A stretch of DNA of 64,000 nt. Origin: Amantichitinum ursilacus (GTDB lineage Bacteria; Pseudomonadota; Gammaproteobacteria; Burkholderiales; Chitinibacteraceae). Made by a program: the position numbers and the translations under genes. The notes under the pieces were generated by a model. It made no database searches. It was not told where the DNA came from and saw only the letters and a program-made list of their open reading frames with translations. The stretch covers positions 1 to 64,000 of the forward strand of contig NZ_LAQT01000037.1 of the NCBI RefSeq assembly GCF_001294205.1, read 5' to 3'. This document shows positions 35,745 through 46,101 of this stretch, piece after piece. The first letter of the stretch is position 1, and each line of letters opens with the position of its first letter.

Positions 35745-36683
35745 ATGCGATCGATCCGCTCCGTTCTCACCCACCTTGGCCTGGCGCTGAGCCTGAGCGC
35801 CGTCAGCCTGGCCACGCACGCTGATGAACTACGCATTGGCTTTCAGAAAAGCTCGTTCAATCTGATCGTGCTGAAAAGCCGTGGCACGCTGGAAACAAAG
35901 CTTGGCGCCGGCACCAGCGTGCGCTGGGTGGAGTTTCCCGCCGGGCCGCAGTTGCTGGAGGCGCTGAACGCCGGATCGGTCGACTTTGGCATGACCGGCG
36001 ACACCCCGCCGATCTTTGCGCAATCCGCGGGCAGCCGCCTGGTTTACGTCGGCTTTGAGCCGCCCAAGCCACAAGCGTCCGCCTTGCTGATCCCGAAGAA
36101 TTCGGCCATCAAAACGCTGGCCGACCTGAAAGGCAAACGCGTGGCGATCCAGAAAGGCTCGTCCTCGCATGGTTTTTTACTGCGTTTGCTCGATAAAGCG
36201 GGCCTGAAATGGGAAGACATCCAGCCGCAATATCTGGCCCCCGCCGATGCGCGTGCAGCGTTTGAGCGTGGCGCCGTCGACGCCTGGGCGATCTGGGACC
36301 CGTATTACGCCGCCGCCGAAAAATCCGGCAGCGCCAAAGTCTTGCTGACGGCGGAAGGCATCAGCCCCAACCAGACGTTTTATCTGGCCAACCGCGACTT
36401 TGCCAAAGCCAATGCGCCGCTGCTCAACACCGTGTTTGAAGAGCTGACGCGCAACAGCGATTACATCGAACAGCATCCCAAAGACACCGCGCATTTGTTA
36501 TCGGCTTATGTGGGGCTGGATCAGGCCACGTTTGAGCAAGTGCTGGCGCGTCGCCCCAGCTACCGCGTGAGCTGGCTGGATGACAAAACCATCGTCGAAC
36601 AACAACGTCTGGCCGACCGGCTGACGCAAGCCGGGCTGATACCCAAAGCCGTGACCGTCGCCGACATCGTCGTGCGCCACTAA
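35745..36683 (+). CDS. Aliphatic sulfonate-binding protein SsuA (copy 2)
   Basis: Second SsuA-family binding protein, 312 residues, with its own signal peptide ([20 protein letters not shown] ending at THA). It shares the framework [59 protein letters not shown] and [15 protein letters not shown] with copy 1. It differs in the ligand-proximal N-terminal block (SFNLIVLKS against GAFTLLKG), suggesting a different sulfonate range. Tandem duplication within the operon is the simplest origin. Confidence 0.9.
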   Translation: MRSIRSVLTHLGLALSLSAVSLATHADELRIGFQKSSFNLIVLKSRGTLETKLGAGTSVRWVEFPAGPQLLEALNAGSVDFGMTGDTPPIFAQSAGSRLVYVGFEPPKPQASALLIPKNSAIKTLADLKGKRVAIQKGSSSHGFLLRLLDKAGLKWEDIQPQYLAPADARAAFERGAVDAWAIWDPYYAAAEKSGSAKVLLTAEGISPNQTFYLANRDFAKANAPLLNTVFEELTRNSDYIEQHPKDTAHLLSAYVGLDQATFEQVLARRPSYRVSWLDDKTIVEQQRLADRLTQAGLIPKAVTVADIVVRH

Positions 36684-36703
36684 ACACCGCAGGAGACCCC
36701 ACC

Positions 36704-37891
36704 ATGAGCCTTAATATTTTCTGGTTTCTGCCCACCCACGGCGATGGCCGTTATCTGGGCACCGGCAAGGGCGCACGCGCCGTCACGCATCATTACCTCA
36801 AACAGATTGCCCAGGCCGCCGATGACCTCGGTTATTACGGCGTGCTGATCCCGACCGGGCGCTCCTGCGAAGACGCCTGGGTGGTGGCCAGCTCGCTGGT
36901 GCCGCTGACCGAACGCCTGCGCTTTCTGGTGGCCATCCGCCCCGGCATCGTCTCGCCTACCGTGGGCGCCCGCATGGCCGGTACGCTGGACCGCATCTCC
37001 AATGGCCGCGCGCTGATCAACGTGGTCACCGGCGGTGATCCGGAAGAACAAGCCGGTGACGGCATCTGGCTGGATCACGACGAGCGCTACGAAGTCTCGG
37101 ATGAATTTTTGCGCATCTGGCGCAGCGTACTGGAAGGCGAGAGCGTCGATTTCGACGGCAAGCATCTGCAGGTGAAGGGCGCGAAGACGATGTTTCCGCC
37201 GGTGCAGACGCCGTATCCGCCGCTGTATTTTGGTGGCTCGTCGCCGCGCGCGGTGGACCTGGCCGCCGAGCAAGTCGACGTTTACCTGACCTGGGGCGAA
37301 CCGCCCGCCGCGGTGGCCGAGAAAATTGCCGCCGTGCGCGACAAGGCGCAAGCGCTGGGCCGCACCGTCAAATTCGGTATCCGCCTGCATGTGATTGTGC
37401 GCGAGACCAGCGAAGCCGCCTGGGCCGCCGCCGATGAGCTGATCAGCCACGTCACCGACGATACGATTGCCAAAGCGCAAAAATCGCTGGGCCGTTATGA
37501 CTCGGTGGGCCAGCAACGCATGGCTGCGCTGCATGGCTGGCGTCGCGACAAGCTGGAAGTCAGCCCCAATCTGTGGGCGGGCGTGGGCCTGGTGCGCGGT
37601 GGCGCGGGCACGGCGCTGGTCGGCAGCCCGGAAGAAGTGGCCGCGCGCATCAAGGAATACGCCGATCTGGGTATCGAAAGCTTTATCTTTAGCGGCTACC
37701 CGCATCTGGAAGAATGCTATCGCCTGGCCGAACTGGTGTTTCCGTTGCTGCCGCTGGCGCCGCAACACAGCAATGGCCCGGTGCGCGTTAATCTGAGCGG
37801 GCCGTTTGGCGAGATGGTGGCCAACGATGTGCCGCCCGCCGCCGTGGGCGAGAAGGCCGATGCGCCTGCGCTCAAGATTGCGCAGGGTTAA
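36704..37891 (+). CDS. ssuD: FMNH2-dependent alkanesulfonate monooxygenase SsuD
   Basis: Cytoplasmic luciferase-like TIM-barrel enzyme that desulfonates alkanesulfonates to aldehyde and sulfite using FMNH2 from SsuE. Opening motif [17 protein letters not shown]; the conserved Cys in GRSCEDAW corresponds to the active-site cysteine of the E. coli enzyme. [20 protein letters not shown] and [21 protein letters not shown] are family hallmarks. The C-terminal [20 protein letters not shown] is typical. 395 residues (E. coli 381). RBS AGGAGA is 8 nt upstream. Confidence 0.95.
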   Translation: MSLNIFWFLPTHGDGRYLGTGKGARAVTHHYLKQIAQAADDLGYYGVLIPTGRSCEDAWVVASSLVPLTERLRFLVAIRPGIVSPTVGARMAGTLDRISNGRALINVVTGGDPEEQAGDGIWLDHDERYEVSDEFLRIWRSVLEGESVDFDGKHLQVKGAKTMFPPVQTPYPPLYFGGSSPRAVDLAAEQVDVYLTWGEPPAAVAEKIAAVRDKAQALGRTVKFGIRLHVIVRETSEAAWAAADELISHVTDDTIAKAQKSLGRYDSVGQQRMAALHGWRRDKLEVSPNLWAGVGLVRGGAGTALVGSPEEVAARIKEYADLGIESFIFSGYPHLEECYRLAELVFPLLPLAPQHSNGPVRVNLSGPFGEMVANDVPPAAVGEKADAPALKIAQG

Positions 37892-37896
37892 GCGCG

Positions 37897-38682
37897 ATGG
37901 CATCCCGTTCCGCATCGCAACGCTTTGCCCGGCAGATTACGCCGTGGCTGGTGCCCGCGCTGATTGTCATTGCGTGGCAAGTGGCGTCCAGCCTGGGCCG
38001 CATCGACACGCGCATCATGCCGTCGCCGTTTGCGGTATTAAAGGCCGGCGAAACGCTGGCACTGTCGGGCGAGCTGTGGACGCATCTGCGCATCAGCTTT
38101 GTGCGCGCCATGCTCGGCTTTGCCATTGGTGGCGGCATCGGGCTGGCGCTGGGGCTGATCACCGGCTTGTCGCGCCGCGGTGAACTGGCGCTGGACAGCA
38201 CGGTGCAGATGATCCGCACCATCCCGCCGCTGGCGCTGATTCCGCTGGTGATTCTGTGGTTTGGCATCGACGAGAGCGCCAAGCTGTTTCTGGTGGCGTT
38301 TGGCACGCTGTTTCCGGTGTATATCAACACTTATCACGGCATCCGCTCAGTTGACCCCGGTCTGGTGGAAATGGCGCGTAGCTATGGCCAGCGTGGCTGG
38401 CCCTTGTTTCGCGATGTGATTCTGCCGGGCGCGTTGCCGTCGATATTGGTGGGCGTGCGCTTTGCGCTGGGCTTTGCCTGGATTTTGCTGATCGTGGCTG
38501 AAACCATTTCGGCCAGTAGCGGCATCGGCTATCTGGCCACCAATGCGCGCGAGTTTTTGCAAACCGATGTCGTAGTGCTGTCGATACTGCTGTATGCCTT
38601 GCTGGGCAAGGCGTCCGACGTGGTGGCGCGCTTGCTGGAACGGCGCTGGCTGCGCTGGAATCCGGCTTATCAGAATGTATGA
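37897..38682 (+). CDS. ssuC: Aliphatic sulfonate ABC transporter permease SsuC
   Basis: Inner-membrane permease of the sulfonate importer, 261 residues, about six helices. The EAA-type loop is [20 protein letters not shown] followed by [21 protein letters not shown], typical of the SsuC/TauC family. Five bases follow ssuD. The stop region contains GAGGAGG, which serves as RBS for ssuB. Confidence 0.93.
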   Translation: MASRSASQRFARQITPWLVPALIVIAWQVASSLGRIDTRIMPSPFAVLKAGETLALSGELWTHLRISFVRAMLGFAIGGGIGLALGLITGLSRRGELALDSTVQMIRTIPPLALIPLVILWFGIDESAKLFLVAFGTLFPVYINTYHGIRSVDPGLVEMARSYGQRGWPLFRDVILPGALPSILVGVRFALGFAWILLIVAETISASSGIGYLATNAREFLQTDVVVLSILLYALLGKASDVVARLLERRWLRWNPAYQNV

Positions 38683-38692
38683 GGAGGCCGCG

Positions 38693-39505
38693 ATGAATGC
38701 ACCCCTGGCAACAACGGCAACGCGCGGCGTGGCGCTGGATGTACGCGCGGTCAGCAAGCAATTTGGCGAGCGCACGGTGCTGGACCAGCTCGATCTGCGG
38801 CTGGATCGCGGCGAGTTTGTCGCGCTGGTGGGCCGCAGCGGTTGCGGCAAATCCACGCTGCTGCGGCTGATTGCCGGGCTGGAAACTGCCAGCTCGGGCG
38901 ATATCACCGCCGACGGCAAACCGCATGCGCAAGCCCAGGCGCAAACCCGCATGATGTTTCAGGACGCGCGTTTGCTGCCGTGGAAGACCGTGCTGCAAAA
39001 CGTCGGCCTGGGTTTGCCGGGCGACTGGAAAGCCGCCGCGCTCAATGCCCTGGCCGAAGTGGGGCTGGAAGAACACGCGCAAAAATGGCCAGCGCAACTA
39101 TCGGGCGGACAACGCCAACGGGTGGCGCTGGCGCGCGCGCTGATCCACACGCCACGGCTGTTATTGCTGGATGAACCGCTGGGCGCGCTGGATGCGCTCA
39201 CCCGCATCGAAATGCACCAGCTGATCGAACGCGTGTGGCAAAAACATGGCTTTACCGTGCTGCTGGTGACGCACGATGTGCAAGAAGCGGTGGCGCTGGC
39301 CGATCGCGTCATCCTGATCGAGAAAGGCCAGATTGGCCTGGACCAGGCGGTGGTGTTGCCGCGTCCGCGCACGCGCGCCTCGCATGAATTTGGCGCATTG
39401 GAAGAACACATTCTTAACCGCGTGCTGGCCACGCCGCAGAGCCCGATATCGCCGTCCGGGCTGGATGCGGTGGTGCATTTTGGCGCGTTGCGCTGGGCGC
39501 AATAA
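38693..39505 (+). CDS. ssuB: Aliphatic sulfonate ABC transporter ATPase SsuB
   Basis: ATPase of the sulfonate importer, about 270 residues. Walker [10 protein letters not shown] is near residue 46, the signature is [16 protein letters not shown], and Walker B is [12 protein letters not shown]. The SsuB hallmark [18 protein letters not shown] is present. Start ATG 38693 follows GAGGAGG by 5 nt; an ATG at 38678 overlapping the ssuC stop is less likely. Last gene of the ssu operon. Confidence 0.93.
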   Translation: MNAPLATTATRGVALDVRAVSKQFGERTVLDQLDLRLDRGEFVALVGRSGCGKSTLLRLIAGLETASSGDITADGKPHAQAQAQTRMMFQDARLLPWKTVLQNVGLGLPGDWKAAALNALAEVGLEEHAQKWPAQLSGGQRQRVALARALIHTPRLLLLDEPLGALDALTRIEMHQLIERVWQKHGFTVLLVTHDVQEAVALADRVILIEKGQIGLDQAVVLPRPRTRASHEFGALEEHILNRVLATPQSPISPSGLDAVVHFGALRWAQ

Positions 39506-39592
39506 GCCGCGTTGGCGCTTTAAGACGCTTCTTATATCCGGCAATGCTGGGGGTCCGTAGGTTGGCCGACTTGTTTCTGACAAGGCCAGCGT

Positions 39593-41266
39593 ATGCGACC
39601 CCTTTGCTTTATCGCGCGGCACGGGTTGGCGCTGGCGCTGATCGTGCTGTTGCATGCCAGCAGCGCAATCCGCAGTCCCACGGACGGCGCGGGATGGATC
39701 AGCGGCCGGATCACCTATGACTTTGTGCCGGTGCGCGGCGATGCCGCTGGCGGCGCGTTGCTGGATTACGCCGCTACCCAGGTCAAACCGGTCCGCCATG
39801 TGACGGTGGAGGCCATAGACGCGACTGGCCGGGTGAGGGGCCGCGCCGTTACCGGTGAAGACGGGCGCTATCGGCTGCAGGCGCCGGCTGCGACGCAACT
39901 GCATTTGCGGATCAAATCCGAAATCAATAATCGCACCGCACAGGGGGTGAGCTGGCGCTACGCCGTGCGCGACAATACCTCGGCGGGCTTTGCCCACGGC
40001 GGCGATGCAGCCGCGCTGTACATGTTGCGCAGCAAGACGTTTAGCAGCGCTGACCACGCCCAGGTGGTCCACGTGCATGCCGGGTCGGGCTGGACCGGCA
40101 CGCGCTATGGCGCAGCACGCGCCGCCGCGCCGTTTGCCATCCTCGACCAGATTGACACCGCCGCTAGCGTGCTGGCCAGCGCCTATCCCGGTGGCGAGTT
40201 GCCGCCGCTCAATGTGTTCTGGAGCGCCCGCAACCGCCCCAGCGTCGGCAATCCGGCGGTGGGCGAGATCGGCGAAGCGCACTACCAACCCTCGGGCGCT
40301 GCGCCTGGCCTGTATCTGTCGGGCCGCGAGGACGTTGACACCGATGAATATGACCGCAGCGTGCTGCTGCACGAATACGGCCACTACGTCATCAGTACAC
40401 TGTCGCGCATCGATATTCTGGGCGGCACTCACAACATCGGCGCGGTGCTGGAGCCCGGCTTTGCGCTCAGCGAGGCATGGGCCAACGCGTTTTCGAGCAT
40501 GGTGCGCGGCTCGGTCGAACATCAAGACACCATGGGCGTGGGCCAGCGCGAAGGCTGGAGCAGTTCGCTGGTGACCTTGTCGCCCGATATGGCGCGCGGC
40601 TGGTATAGCGAAGTGGCCCTGGGCTATGTGTTGCACCAGCTTTACGGCGCGGTAGGTCTGCGGCCGTTGCTGGACACGTGGACGGCGCAGCGGCAGGGCT
40701 CGCCCGCGTGGTCCAGCATTTATGCGTTCGCCACGCCGTTGCGCGCGCGACTGGATAGCGCGGGCCAGCAACGGCTGGACCAGTTGCTGCAAGACATCGG
40801 CGTGATTAACGCTGCCCAGCTCGATGTGTGGGGTAGCCGCGAACACCACCTTGATCCAGCTTTGCTGAGCACGCCCAGCGACGCCAGCGCCGTGCGGGCT
40901 TTGCTGTTTCCGCTCAACCCGGAGTTGAGCGCGCGTGCGCAACCGCTTTGCTTTAGCACTCGTTTTGGCCGGGATAACAAACAGGGCAATGCGCGCTTCG
41001 GGCATTTTGTGGCGGCCCGGCCCGGCCGTTGGCGCCTGCGGTTGACGCCCACGCAGCGCGCCGCGTGGCCGCTGCGTCGCCAGATCCTGGTGAGCCTGCG
41101 CACGGAAAATGGCGATGTCTATGAGGCCTTTGCGCTGGCGCGGCGGCCCGGCCGGTTTGAGCTCGATATCCGTCAGGCCGGCATTTACAACGTGTTGCTG
41201 GAGTTGAAGCCCAACGGCCCCGATATCGCCAGGCCGGTTTGTTTTGCGGTTCGAGTCAGCCGCTGA
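39593..41266 (+). CDS. Putative secreted zinc metalloprotease
   Basis: 557-residue protein not assigned to a named family. The N-terminus (RHGLALALIVLLHASSA) is a signal peptide or anchor. Residues about 35-110 resemble a carboxypeptidase-regulatory-like beta domain (GWISGRITYDFVPVRG, GRAVTGEDGRYRLQAP). The central region contains a zincin signature HEYGH (His260, Glu261, His264) with a candidate third ligand Glu294 in SEAWANAF, 30 residues on, as in gluzincins. The C-terminus looks beta-rich (RPGRFELDIRQAGIYNVLLE). It stands between the ssu and sulfate operons, but its role need not be related. The start is the first ATG and the RBS is weak. Confidence 0.7.
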   Translation: MRPLCFIARHGLALALIVLLHASSAIRSPTDGAGWISGRITYDFVPVRGDAAGGALLDYAATQVKPVRHVTVEAIDATGRVRGRAVTGEDGRYRLQAPAATQLHLRIKSEINNRTAQGVSWRYAVRDNTSAGFAHGGDAAALYMLRSKTFSSADHAQVVHVHAGSGWTGTRYGAARAAAPFAILDQIDTAASVLASAYPGGELPPLNVFWSARNRPSVGNPAVGEIGEAHYQPSGAAPGLYLSGREDVDTDEYDRSVLLHEYGHYVISTLSRIDILGGTHNIGAVLEPGFALSEAWANAFSSMVRGSVEHQDTMGVGQREGWSSSLVTLSPDMARGWYSEVALGYVLHQLYGAVGLRPLLDTWTAQRQGSPAWSSIYAFATPLRARLDSAGQQRLDQLLQDIGVINAAQLDVWGSREHHLDPALLSTPSDASAVRALLFPLNPELSARAQPLCFSTRFGRDNKQGNARFGHFVAARPGRWRLRLTPTQRAAWPLRRQILVSLRTENGDVYEAFALARRPGRFELDIRQAGIYNVLLELKPNGPDIARPVCFAVRVSR

Positions 41267-41431
41267 TGCCATCGGGCTTATAACCGCGTGCAAAAGCGCG
41301 ATGCCGCGATGGGTTGATATGTCTTCATGGACTTAACAGAGAATTAATAATTACTTATTGGAATAAAGAAAGCGGGTTATCTTGCGTCATCCAAGCCCCC
41401 CGCTTGAGTCCCGCTACCAGGAGATCTGAAG

Positions 41432-41647
41432 ATGACCATTCAATCGATCAACGTTCGTAACCAGTTTCGCGGCACCATCAAAGAAATCATCGAAGGCCCG
41501 GTACTGTCGGAAGTCGACGTGACCACGCCGTCGGGCATCGTCACTTCGGTGATCACCACGCGCTCGGTGCGCGAGCTGGATCTGAAGCCCGGCCGCGAAG
41601 TGATCGCGTTTGTTAAATCGACGGAAGTGTCGATTGCAACGCTGTAA
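41432..41647 (+). CDS. mop: Molbindin (single Mop/TOBE domain protein)
   Basis: 71-residue cytoplasmic protein consisting of one Mop domain: SINVRNQFRGTIKEIIEGPV, LSEVDVTTPSGIVTSVITTR, and SVRELDLKPGREVIAFVKST. Molbindins assemble as hexamers that bind molybdate or related oxyanions and buffer it in the cell. RBS AGGAGA is 8 nt upstream. It is monocistronic with its own terminator and is followed by the sulfate-binding protein gene, which may reflect shared oxyanion physiology. Confidence 0.92.
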   Translation: MTIQSINVRNQFRGTIKEIIEGPVLSEVDVTTPSGIVTSVITTRSVRELDLKPGREVIAFVKSTEVSIATL

Positions 41648-41672
41648 TTGCTTGCGCTTGTAAGCATGTGCA

Positions 41673-41697
41673 CGGCCCGACTCCAGTCGGGCCGTTG
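41673..41697 (+). terminator. Terminator after mop
   Basis: Stem CGGCCCGACT (41673-41682) and AGTCGGGCCG (41685-41694) followed by TTGTCGTTT, a moderately T-rich tail. Confidence 0.75.
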
Positions 41698-41829
41698 TCG
41701 TTTGGGCCGCCAGGCCGCGCCAATGCTGGCGTTTCAGGATACCGTTATAAACTTGTAGCGAATCAGCCTTTGCCGGAATAAAGGAATCAGCGAGAATCCT
41801 TTCAAACCGCATAAATGGAGTTCGCCCCG

Positions 41830-42834
41830 ATGTTCCGCACCCGTCTGTTGGTCAGTGTTCTGGCCGCTTCTATTGCAATGCCCGCTTTGGCTGATGTGAC
41901 ATTGCTCAACGTGTCTTACGACGTGATGCGTGATTTCTATAAAGACTACAACCCGGCGTTCCAGAAGCATTACGAGGACAAGTTTAAAGACAAGGTCACT
42001 ATCCAGATGTCGCACGGCGCATCGAGCAAACAAGCGCGCTCGGTGATCGATGGCCTGCCGGCCGATGTGGTGACCATGAACCAGCACAACGATATCGATG
42101 CGATTGCCGATAAAGGCAAATTGCTGCCGGCCGATTGGGCCAAACGTTTGCCCAACCAATCCGCGCCGTTTACCTCGTTGCAAGTATTGATCGTCAAGAA
42201 AGGCAATCCCAAAGGCATTAAAGACTGGAATGATCTGGCCAAGCCGGGCATTCAAGTGGTGTTTCCCAATCCCAAAACCTCGGGCAATGGTCGTTATACC
42301 TTCCTGGCCGCGTGGGGTTATGCGCTGCGCCAACCGGGTGGCAATGAACAAAAAGCCGCGCAATTTGAAGCCGCCGTTCTGAAGAATGTACCGGTGCTGG
42401 AAGCCGGCGGCCGCGCCGCCACCACCACCTTTATCCAGCGCGGTATTGGCGATGTGTTGGTGACATTTGAAAACGAAGCCGAAATGATTGCGCGCGAATT
42501 TGGTCGCGGCAATTTTGAGGTGATTTATCCGACCGTTTCGATCGAAGCCGAACCGCCGGTGGCCGTGGTGGATAAAGTGGTCGACAAAAAAGGCACGCGC
42601 AAAGCCGCCGAAGAATATCTGAGCTGGCTGTGGAGCCCCGAGGCGCAAGAAATTGCCGCGCAAAACTATCTGCGCCCGCGCGATAAAGCCATCCTGGCCA
42701 AACACGCCAGCCAGTTCCCCAATGTTAAATTGTTCGGCATCAATGATTTTGGCGGCTGGCAAGCTGCGCAGAAAAAGTACTTTGATGACGGCGGCGAATA
42801 CGACAAGATCGCCGCGGAAGTGGCCAAGCGTTAA
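41830..42834 (+). CDS. sbp: Sulfate-binding protein
   Basis: Periplasmic sulfate/thiosulfate-binding protein. The signal peptide MFRTRLLVSVLAASIAMPAL ends at ALA before DVTLLNVSYDVMRDFYKDYN. Ligand-site segments are SHGASSKQARSVIDGLPADV, NPKTSGNGRYTFLAAWGYAL and DVLVTFENEAEMI. 334 residues. Start ATG 41830 has GGAG 9 nt upstream; an in-frame ATG five codons earlier has none. A hairpin after the gene probably reduces read-through into the permease genes, so binding protein exceeds membrane components. Confidence 0.94.
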   Translation: MFRTRLLVSVLAASIAMPALADVTLLNVSYDVMRDFYKDYNPAFQKHYEDKFKDKVTIQMSHGASSKQARSVIDGLPADVVTMNQHNDIDAIADKGKLLPADWAKRLPNQSAPFTSLQVLIVKKGNPKGIKDWNDLAKPGIQVVFPNPKTSGNGRYTFLAAWGYALRQPGGNEQKAAQFEAAVLKNVPVLEAGGRAATTTFIQRGIGDVLVTFENEAEMIAREFGRGNFEVIYPTVSIEAEPPVAVVDKVVDKKGTRKAAEEYLSWLWSPEAQEIAAQNYLRPRDKAILAKHASQFPNVKLFGINDFGGWQAAQKKYFDDGGEYDKIAAEVAKR

Positions 42835-42847
42835 GCCCGGGGCAGTC

Positions 42848-42872
42848 AAGGCCGGCGTGGCGCTGGCCTTTT
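42848..42872 (+). terminator. Attenuating hairpin between sbp and cysT
   Basis: Stem AAGGCC-G-GCG / CGC-T-GGCCTT with loop TGG, followed by TT only. This is a weak terminator suited to partial read-through. Confidence 0.6.
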
Positions 42873-42916
42873 GCATTTAAAAAAGCACAACATCTCGCCC
42901 CGCAAGGAGCATCACC

Positions 42917-43750
42917 TTGGCTTTCAAACAACACAGCGTGTTGCCGGGTTTTAATCTGGCGCTCGGCTATACGCTGCTTTATCTATCGGTGATCGTCCTG
43001 ATCCCGCTGGCGGCGCTGTTTTTTAAAAGCGCGCAAATGCCGCTGGATGCCTTCTGGCATACCGTTACCGATCCACGGCTGGTGGCCAGCTACAAGCTGA
43101 CCTTTGGCGCGTCCTTATTGGCCGCCGTAATCAATCTGTTTGGCGGTTTGTTGCTGGCGTGGGTATTGGTGCGTTACCCGTTTCCCGGCAAACGCTTTAT
43201 TGATGCCATGGTGGATTTGCCGTTTGCATTGCCCACTGCGGTGGCCGGTATTTCGCTGGCGACCATTTATGCGCCCAATGGCTGGGTCGGCCAGTTATTT
43301 GCGCCGTGGGATATCAAGATTGCGTTTACCCGGATTGGCGTGGTGATTGCCTTGACGTTTGTAACGCTGCCGTTTGTGGTGCGCACGGTGCAGCCGGTGC
43401 TGGAAGATCTGGAAAAAGAACTGGAAGAAGCCGCCGCCAGCCTGGGCGCCACGCGCGGCCAGGTATTCCGCAAAGTCATCCTGCCCACGTTGTTGCCCGC
43501 GCTACTGACCGGTTTTGCGCTGGCGTTTGCGCGTGCCATAGGCGAATACGGCTCGGTGATTTTTATCGCGGGCAATATGCCGTTTGTGTCTGAAATTACC
43601 CCGCTGATGATTATCTCCAAGCTGGAGCAATACGATTACGTCGGCGCCACGTCGATTGCCATCGTGATGTTGCTGGTCAGCTTTGCGTTATTGCTGGTGA
43701 TTAATGGCCTGCAATGGTGGTCGGCCAAACGTTTGGGACGGAGAAAATAA
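42917..43750 (+). CDS. cysT: Sulfate ABC transporter permease CysT
   Basis: Inner-membrane permease of the sulfate importer, 277 residues. It begins with TTG at 42917, chosen because AAGGAG lies 7 nt upstream and the frame then opens [20 protein letters not shown], typical of CysT/CysU. The EAA loop is [22 protein letters not shown], and [20 protein letters not shown] is a sulfate-permease hallmark. It is followed after 2 bases by cysW. Confidence 0.93.
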   Translation: MAFKQHSVLPGFNLALGYTLLYLSVIVLIPLAALFFKSAQMPLDAFWHTVTDPRLVASYKLTFGASLLAAVINLFGGLLLAWVLVRYPFPGKRFIDAMVDLPFALPTAVAGISLATIYAPNGWVGQLFAPWDIKIAFTRIGVVIALTFVTLPFVVRTVQPVLEDLEKELEEAAASLGATRGQVFRKVILPTLLPALLTGFALAFARAIGEYGSVIFIAGNMPFVSEITPLMIISKLEQYDYVGATSIAIVMLLVSFALLLVINGLQWWSAKRLGRRK

Positions 43751-43752
43751 TC

Positions 43753-44619
43753 ATGGCGCAAACGCCCCGTTCTATTGCGACGACCGAATCGCGCCCCGTG
43801 CGTTGGGCGCTGACCACGCTGGCTTTGCTGTTTATTGCGCTGTTTTTGCTATTGCCGCTGGTGTCGGTGTTTACCGAAGCCTTGCGCAAAGGCTTTGGCC
43901 TGTATTTTGAAGCGCTGAAAGAGCCGGATGCCTGGTCGGCCATCAAACTCACCCTTATCGCCGCGCTGATTGCGGTGCCTTTGAATCTAAGCTTTGGCCT
44001 GGCTGCCGCGTGGGCGATTGCCAAGTTTGATTTCAAGGGCAAAAGTATCCTGATTACGCTGATTGATCTGCCGTTTTCAGTGTCGCCGGTGGTGGCCGGT
44101 CTGATTTATATGCTGATGTTTGGCACGCAAGGCTGGATCGGCCCGTGGCTGAATGACCACGATATCAAGATCGTGTTTGCGATCCCCGGCATTGTTTTGG
44201 CCACTGTGTTTGTGACCGTGCCGTTTGTAGCGCGTGAACTGATTCCGTTAATGGAAGCGCAAGGCTCGGAAGAAGAGCAGGCCGCATTAAGCCTGGGCGC
44301 TTCGGGCTGGCAGACGTTTTATCGCGTCACCCTCCCCAATATCAAATGGGGTTTGCTCTACGGCGTGATTCTGGCCAATGCGCGCGCAATGGGTGAATTT
44401 GGCGCGGTGTCGGTGGTGTCCGGCCATATTCGCGGTCAGACCAATACCATCCCGTTGCACGTCGAGATTCTTTACAACGAATACAACTTTGTCGGCGCGT
44501 TTGCCTGCGCCTCGATTCTGGCTTTATTGGCGCTGGTGACATTGGGCGTTAAAAGCTGGGTGGAATGGCGTACCGAACAACTGGCTGCGCGTGATCGCGC
44601 CAATGCCGTAGACGGCTGA
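43753..44619 (+). CDS. cysW: Sulfate ABC transporter permease CysW
   Basis: Second sulfate permease, 288 residues from ATG 43753 (GGAG 9 nt upstream). Hallmarks are [38 protein letters not shown], the docking loop [20 protein letters not shown], and the C-terminal [20 protein letters not shown] with [21 protein letters not shown] start 13 codons earlier would overlap cysT and lacks an RBS. Confidence 0.93.
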   Translation: MAQTPRSIATTESRPVRWALTTLALLFIALFLLLPLVSVFTEALRKGFGLYFEALKEPDAWSAIKLTLIAALIAVPLNLSFGLAAAWAIAKFDFKGKSILITLIDLPFSVSPVVAGLIYMLMFGTQGWIGPWLNDHDIKIVFAIPGIVLATVFVTVPFVARELIPLMEAQGSEEEQAALSLGASGWQTFYRVTLPNIKWGLLYGVILANARAMGEFGAVSVVSGHIRGQTNTIPLHVEILYNEYNFVGAFACASILALLALVTLGVKSWVEWRTEQLAARDRANAVDG

Positions 44620-44636
44620 CCGGGGATTTAGACAGC

Positions 44637-45713
44637 ATGAGTATCGAGATTCGTAATATCGCCAAGCGCTTCGGCAATTTCACGGCGCTGGACCATATCA
44701 ATCTGGAAGTAAAAACCGGCGAATTGCTGGCGCTGCTGGGCCCGTCCGGCTGCGGCAAAACCACACTGCTGCGCATTATTGCGGGGCTGGAAGCGCCCGA
44801 TGACGGCCAGATTCTGTTTCATGGCGAAGACACCACCGAAAAACACGTGCGCGAACGCAATGTGGGTTTTGTATTCCAGCATTACGCGCTGTTCCGCCAT
44901 ATGACCGTGTTTGAGAACGTGGCGTTTGGCTTGCGCGTGCGCCCCAAAGAAACCCGCCCCAGCGACGCCGAAATCAAACGCAAAGTGCACGAGCTGCTAA
45001 ACCTGGTGCAGTTGGACTGGCTAGCCGACCGTTATCCGGCGCAATTGTCGGGCGGCCAACGCCAACGCATTGCGCTGGCGCGCGCGCTGGCAGTGGAACC
45101 CAAAGTGCTGCTGCTGGATGAGCCGTTTGGCGCGCTGGACACCAAGGTGCGCAAAGAACTGCGCCGCTGGCTGCGCCGTCTGCACGACGAAATGCACATC
45201 ACCAGCGTGTTTGTGACGCACGATCAGGAAGAAGCGCTGGAGGTGGCCGACCGCGTGGTGGTGATGAACAAGGGCAAGATCGAACAGCTGGGCTCGCCGT
45301 CTGACGTGTACGACAAACCGGCCACGCCGTTTGTGTATCAATTCCTCGGCGACGTAAACCTGTTCCAGTCACGCGTGCATGAAGGCTGGGCGCATGTGGG
45401 CGACGCGCGTTTTGCCGCGCCGCAAGGCCAGACCGATCAGGCGGTGGTGTATGTGCGCCCGCACGAAATCGACGTCAGCCGTGAAGGCGGCGCGGGCGCG
45501 CTGTCCGGCGTGATCAGCCACGTGCGCTTGCTGGGCGCGACGGTGCGGCTGGAAGTGGATGTGGCCGGCCAGGACGCCGTCGAGGTCGAGCTGACACGCG
45601 AGCGCTATCTGCAAGGCGACTGGAAAGTGGCCGAAACCGTGTACCTGCTGCCGCGCGAGGCGCGGGTCTACGTGCCGTCTGCGGCGGAATGGACGGACGG
45701 CGGCGGCATTTAA
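44637..45713 (+). CDS. cysA: Sulfate ABC transporter ATPase CysA
   Basis: ATPase of the sulfate/thiosulfate importer, 358 residues. Walker A is GPSGCGKTT, the signature is [16 protein letters not shown], Walker B is [12 protein letters not shown], and the switch is [15 protein letters not shown]. The C-terminal TOBE-like domain includes [13 protein letters not shown] and [13 protein letters not shown], both characteristic of CysA. Last gene of the sbp-cysTWA unit, followed by a strong terminator. Confidence 0.94.
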   Translation: MSIEIRNIAKRFGNFTALDHINLEVKTGELLALLGPSGCGKTTLLRIIAGLEAPDDGQILFHGEDTTEKHVRERNVGFVFQHYALFRHMTVFENVAFGLRVRPKETRPSDAEIKRKVHELLNLVQLDWLADRYPAQLSGGQRQRIALARALAVEPKVLLLDEPFGALDTKVRKELRRWLRRLHDEMHITSVFVTHDQEEALEVADRVVVMNKGKIEQLGSPSDVYDKPATPFVYQFLGDVNLFQSRVHEGWAHVGDARFAAPQGQTDQAVVYVRPHEIDVSREGGAGALSGVISHVRLLGATVRLEVDVAGQDAVEVELTRERYLQGDWKVAETVYLLPREARVYVPSAAEWTDGGGI

Positions 45714-45737
45714 GCGCGTTTCGATAAACGCACAATC

Positions 45738-45767
45738 AAAAGACCGGCATTCTTGCCGGTCTTTTTT
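45738..45767 (+). terminator. Rho-independent terminator after cysA
   Basis: Arms AAAAGACCGGC and GCCGGTCTTTT around ATTCTT, then more T. Strong and canonical. Confidence 0.93.
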
Positions 45768-45828
45768 ATGGGCAACGTAACTAGTAGCTGTGCTAAGTTC
45801 TGTACAACGTTTTTTGAAGGAGCCTACC

Positions 45829-46101
45829 ATGGACGCCGTCACATACACCTATGCCCGCCAACATCTGGCGGAGGTGATGCGCAAGGTTAATGAAGATTGT
45901 TGCGAAGTCATCGTTACGTCTCAACGGGGGAAACCGGTGGTCATCATGGCGCTCAGCGAATATCAGGCATTGGAAGAAACGGCGTACTTGCTGCGTACGC
46001 CCGAATCGGCAATCCGCTTGCTGGAAGCGGTGTTGCGGATGAAGGCGGGTGAGGGCGAGGAGCACGCGCTGATTGAAGACGACGATGAAAGTCATCTTTG
46101 A
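45829..46101 (+). CDS. yefM: Antitoxin of the YefM/Phd family
   Basis: 90-residue antitoxin expected to repress its own promoter and neutralise the adjoining YoeB toxin. The N-terminal DNA-binding Phd/YefM fold reads TYTYARQHLAEVMRKVNEDC followed by VTSQRGKPVVIMALSEYQAL. The acidic C-terminal tail (EHALIEDDDESHL) would wrap the toxin. RBS GAAGGAG lies 6 nt before ATG 45829. The last 17 bases overlap the toxin start. Confidence 0.93.
   Translation: MDAVTYTYARQHLAEVMRKVNEDCCEVIVTSQRGKPVVIMALSEYQALEETAYLLRTPESAIRLLEAVLRMKAGEGEEHALIEDDDESHL

Noticed and set aside
39161-41293. 710-residue open frame antisense to ssuB and the metalloprotease gene
   Set aside because: Composition is that of a third-position GC shadow, and it spans two real genes and their gap.
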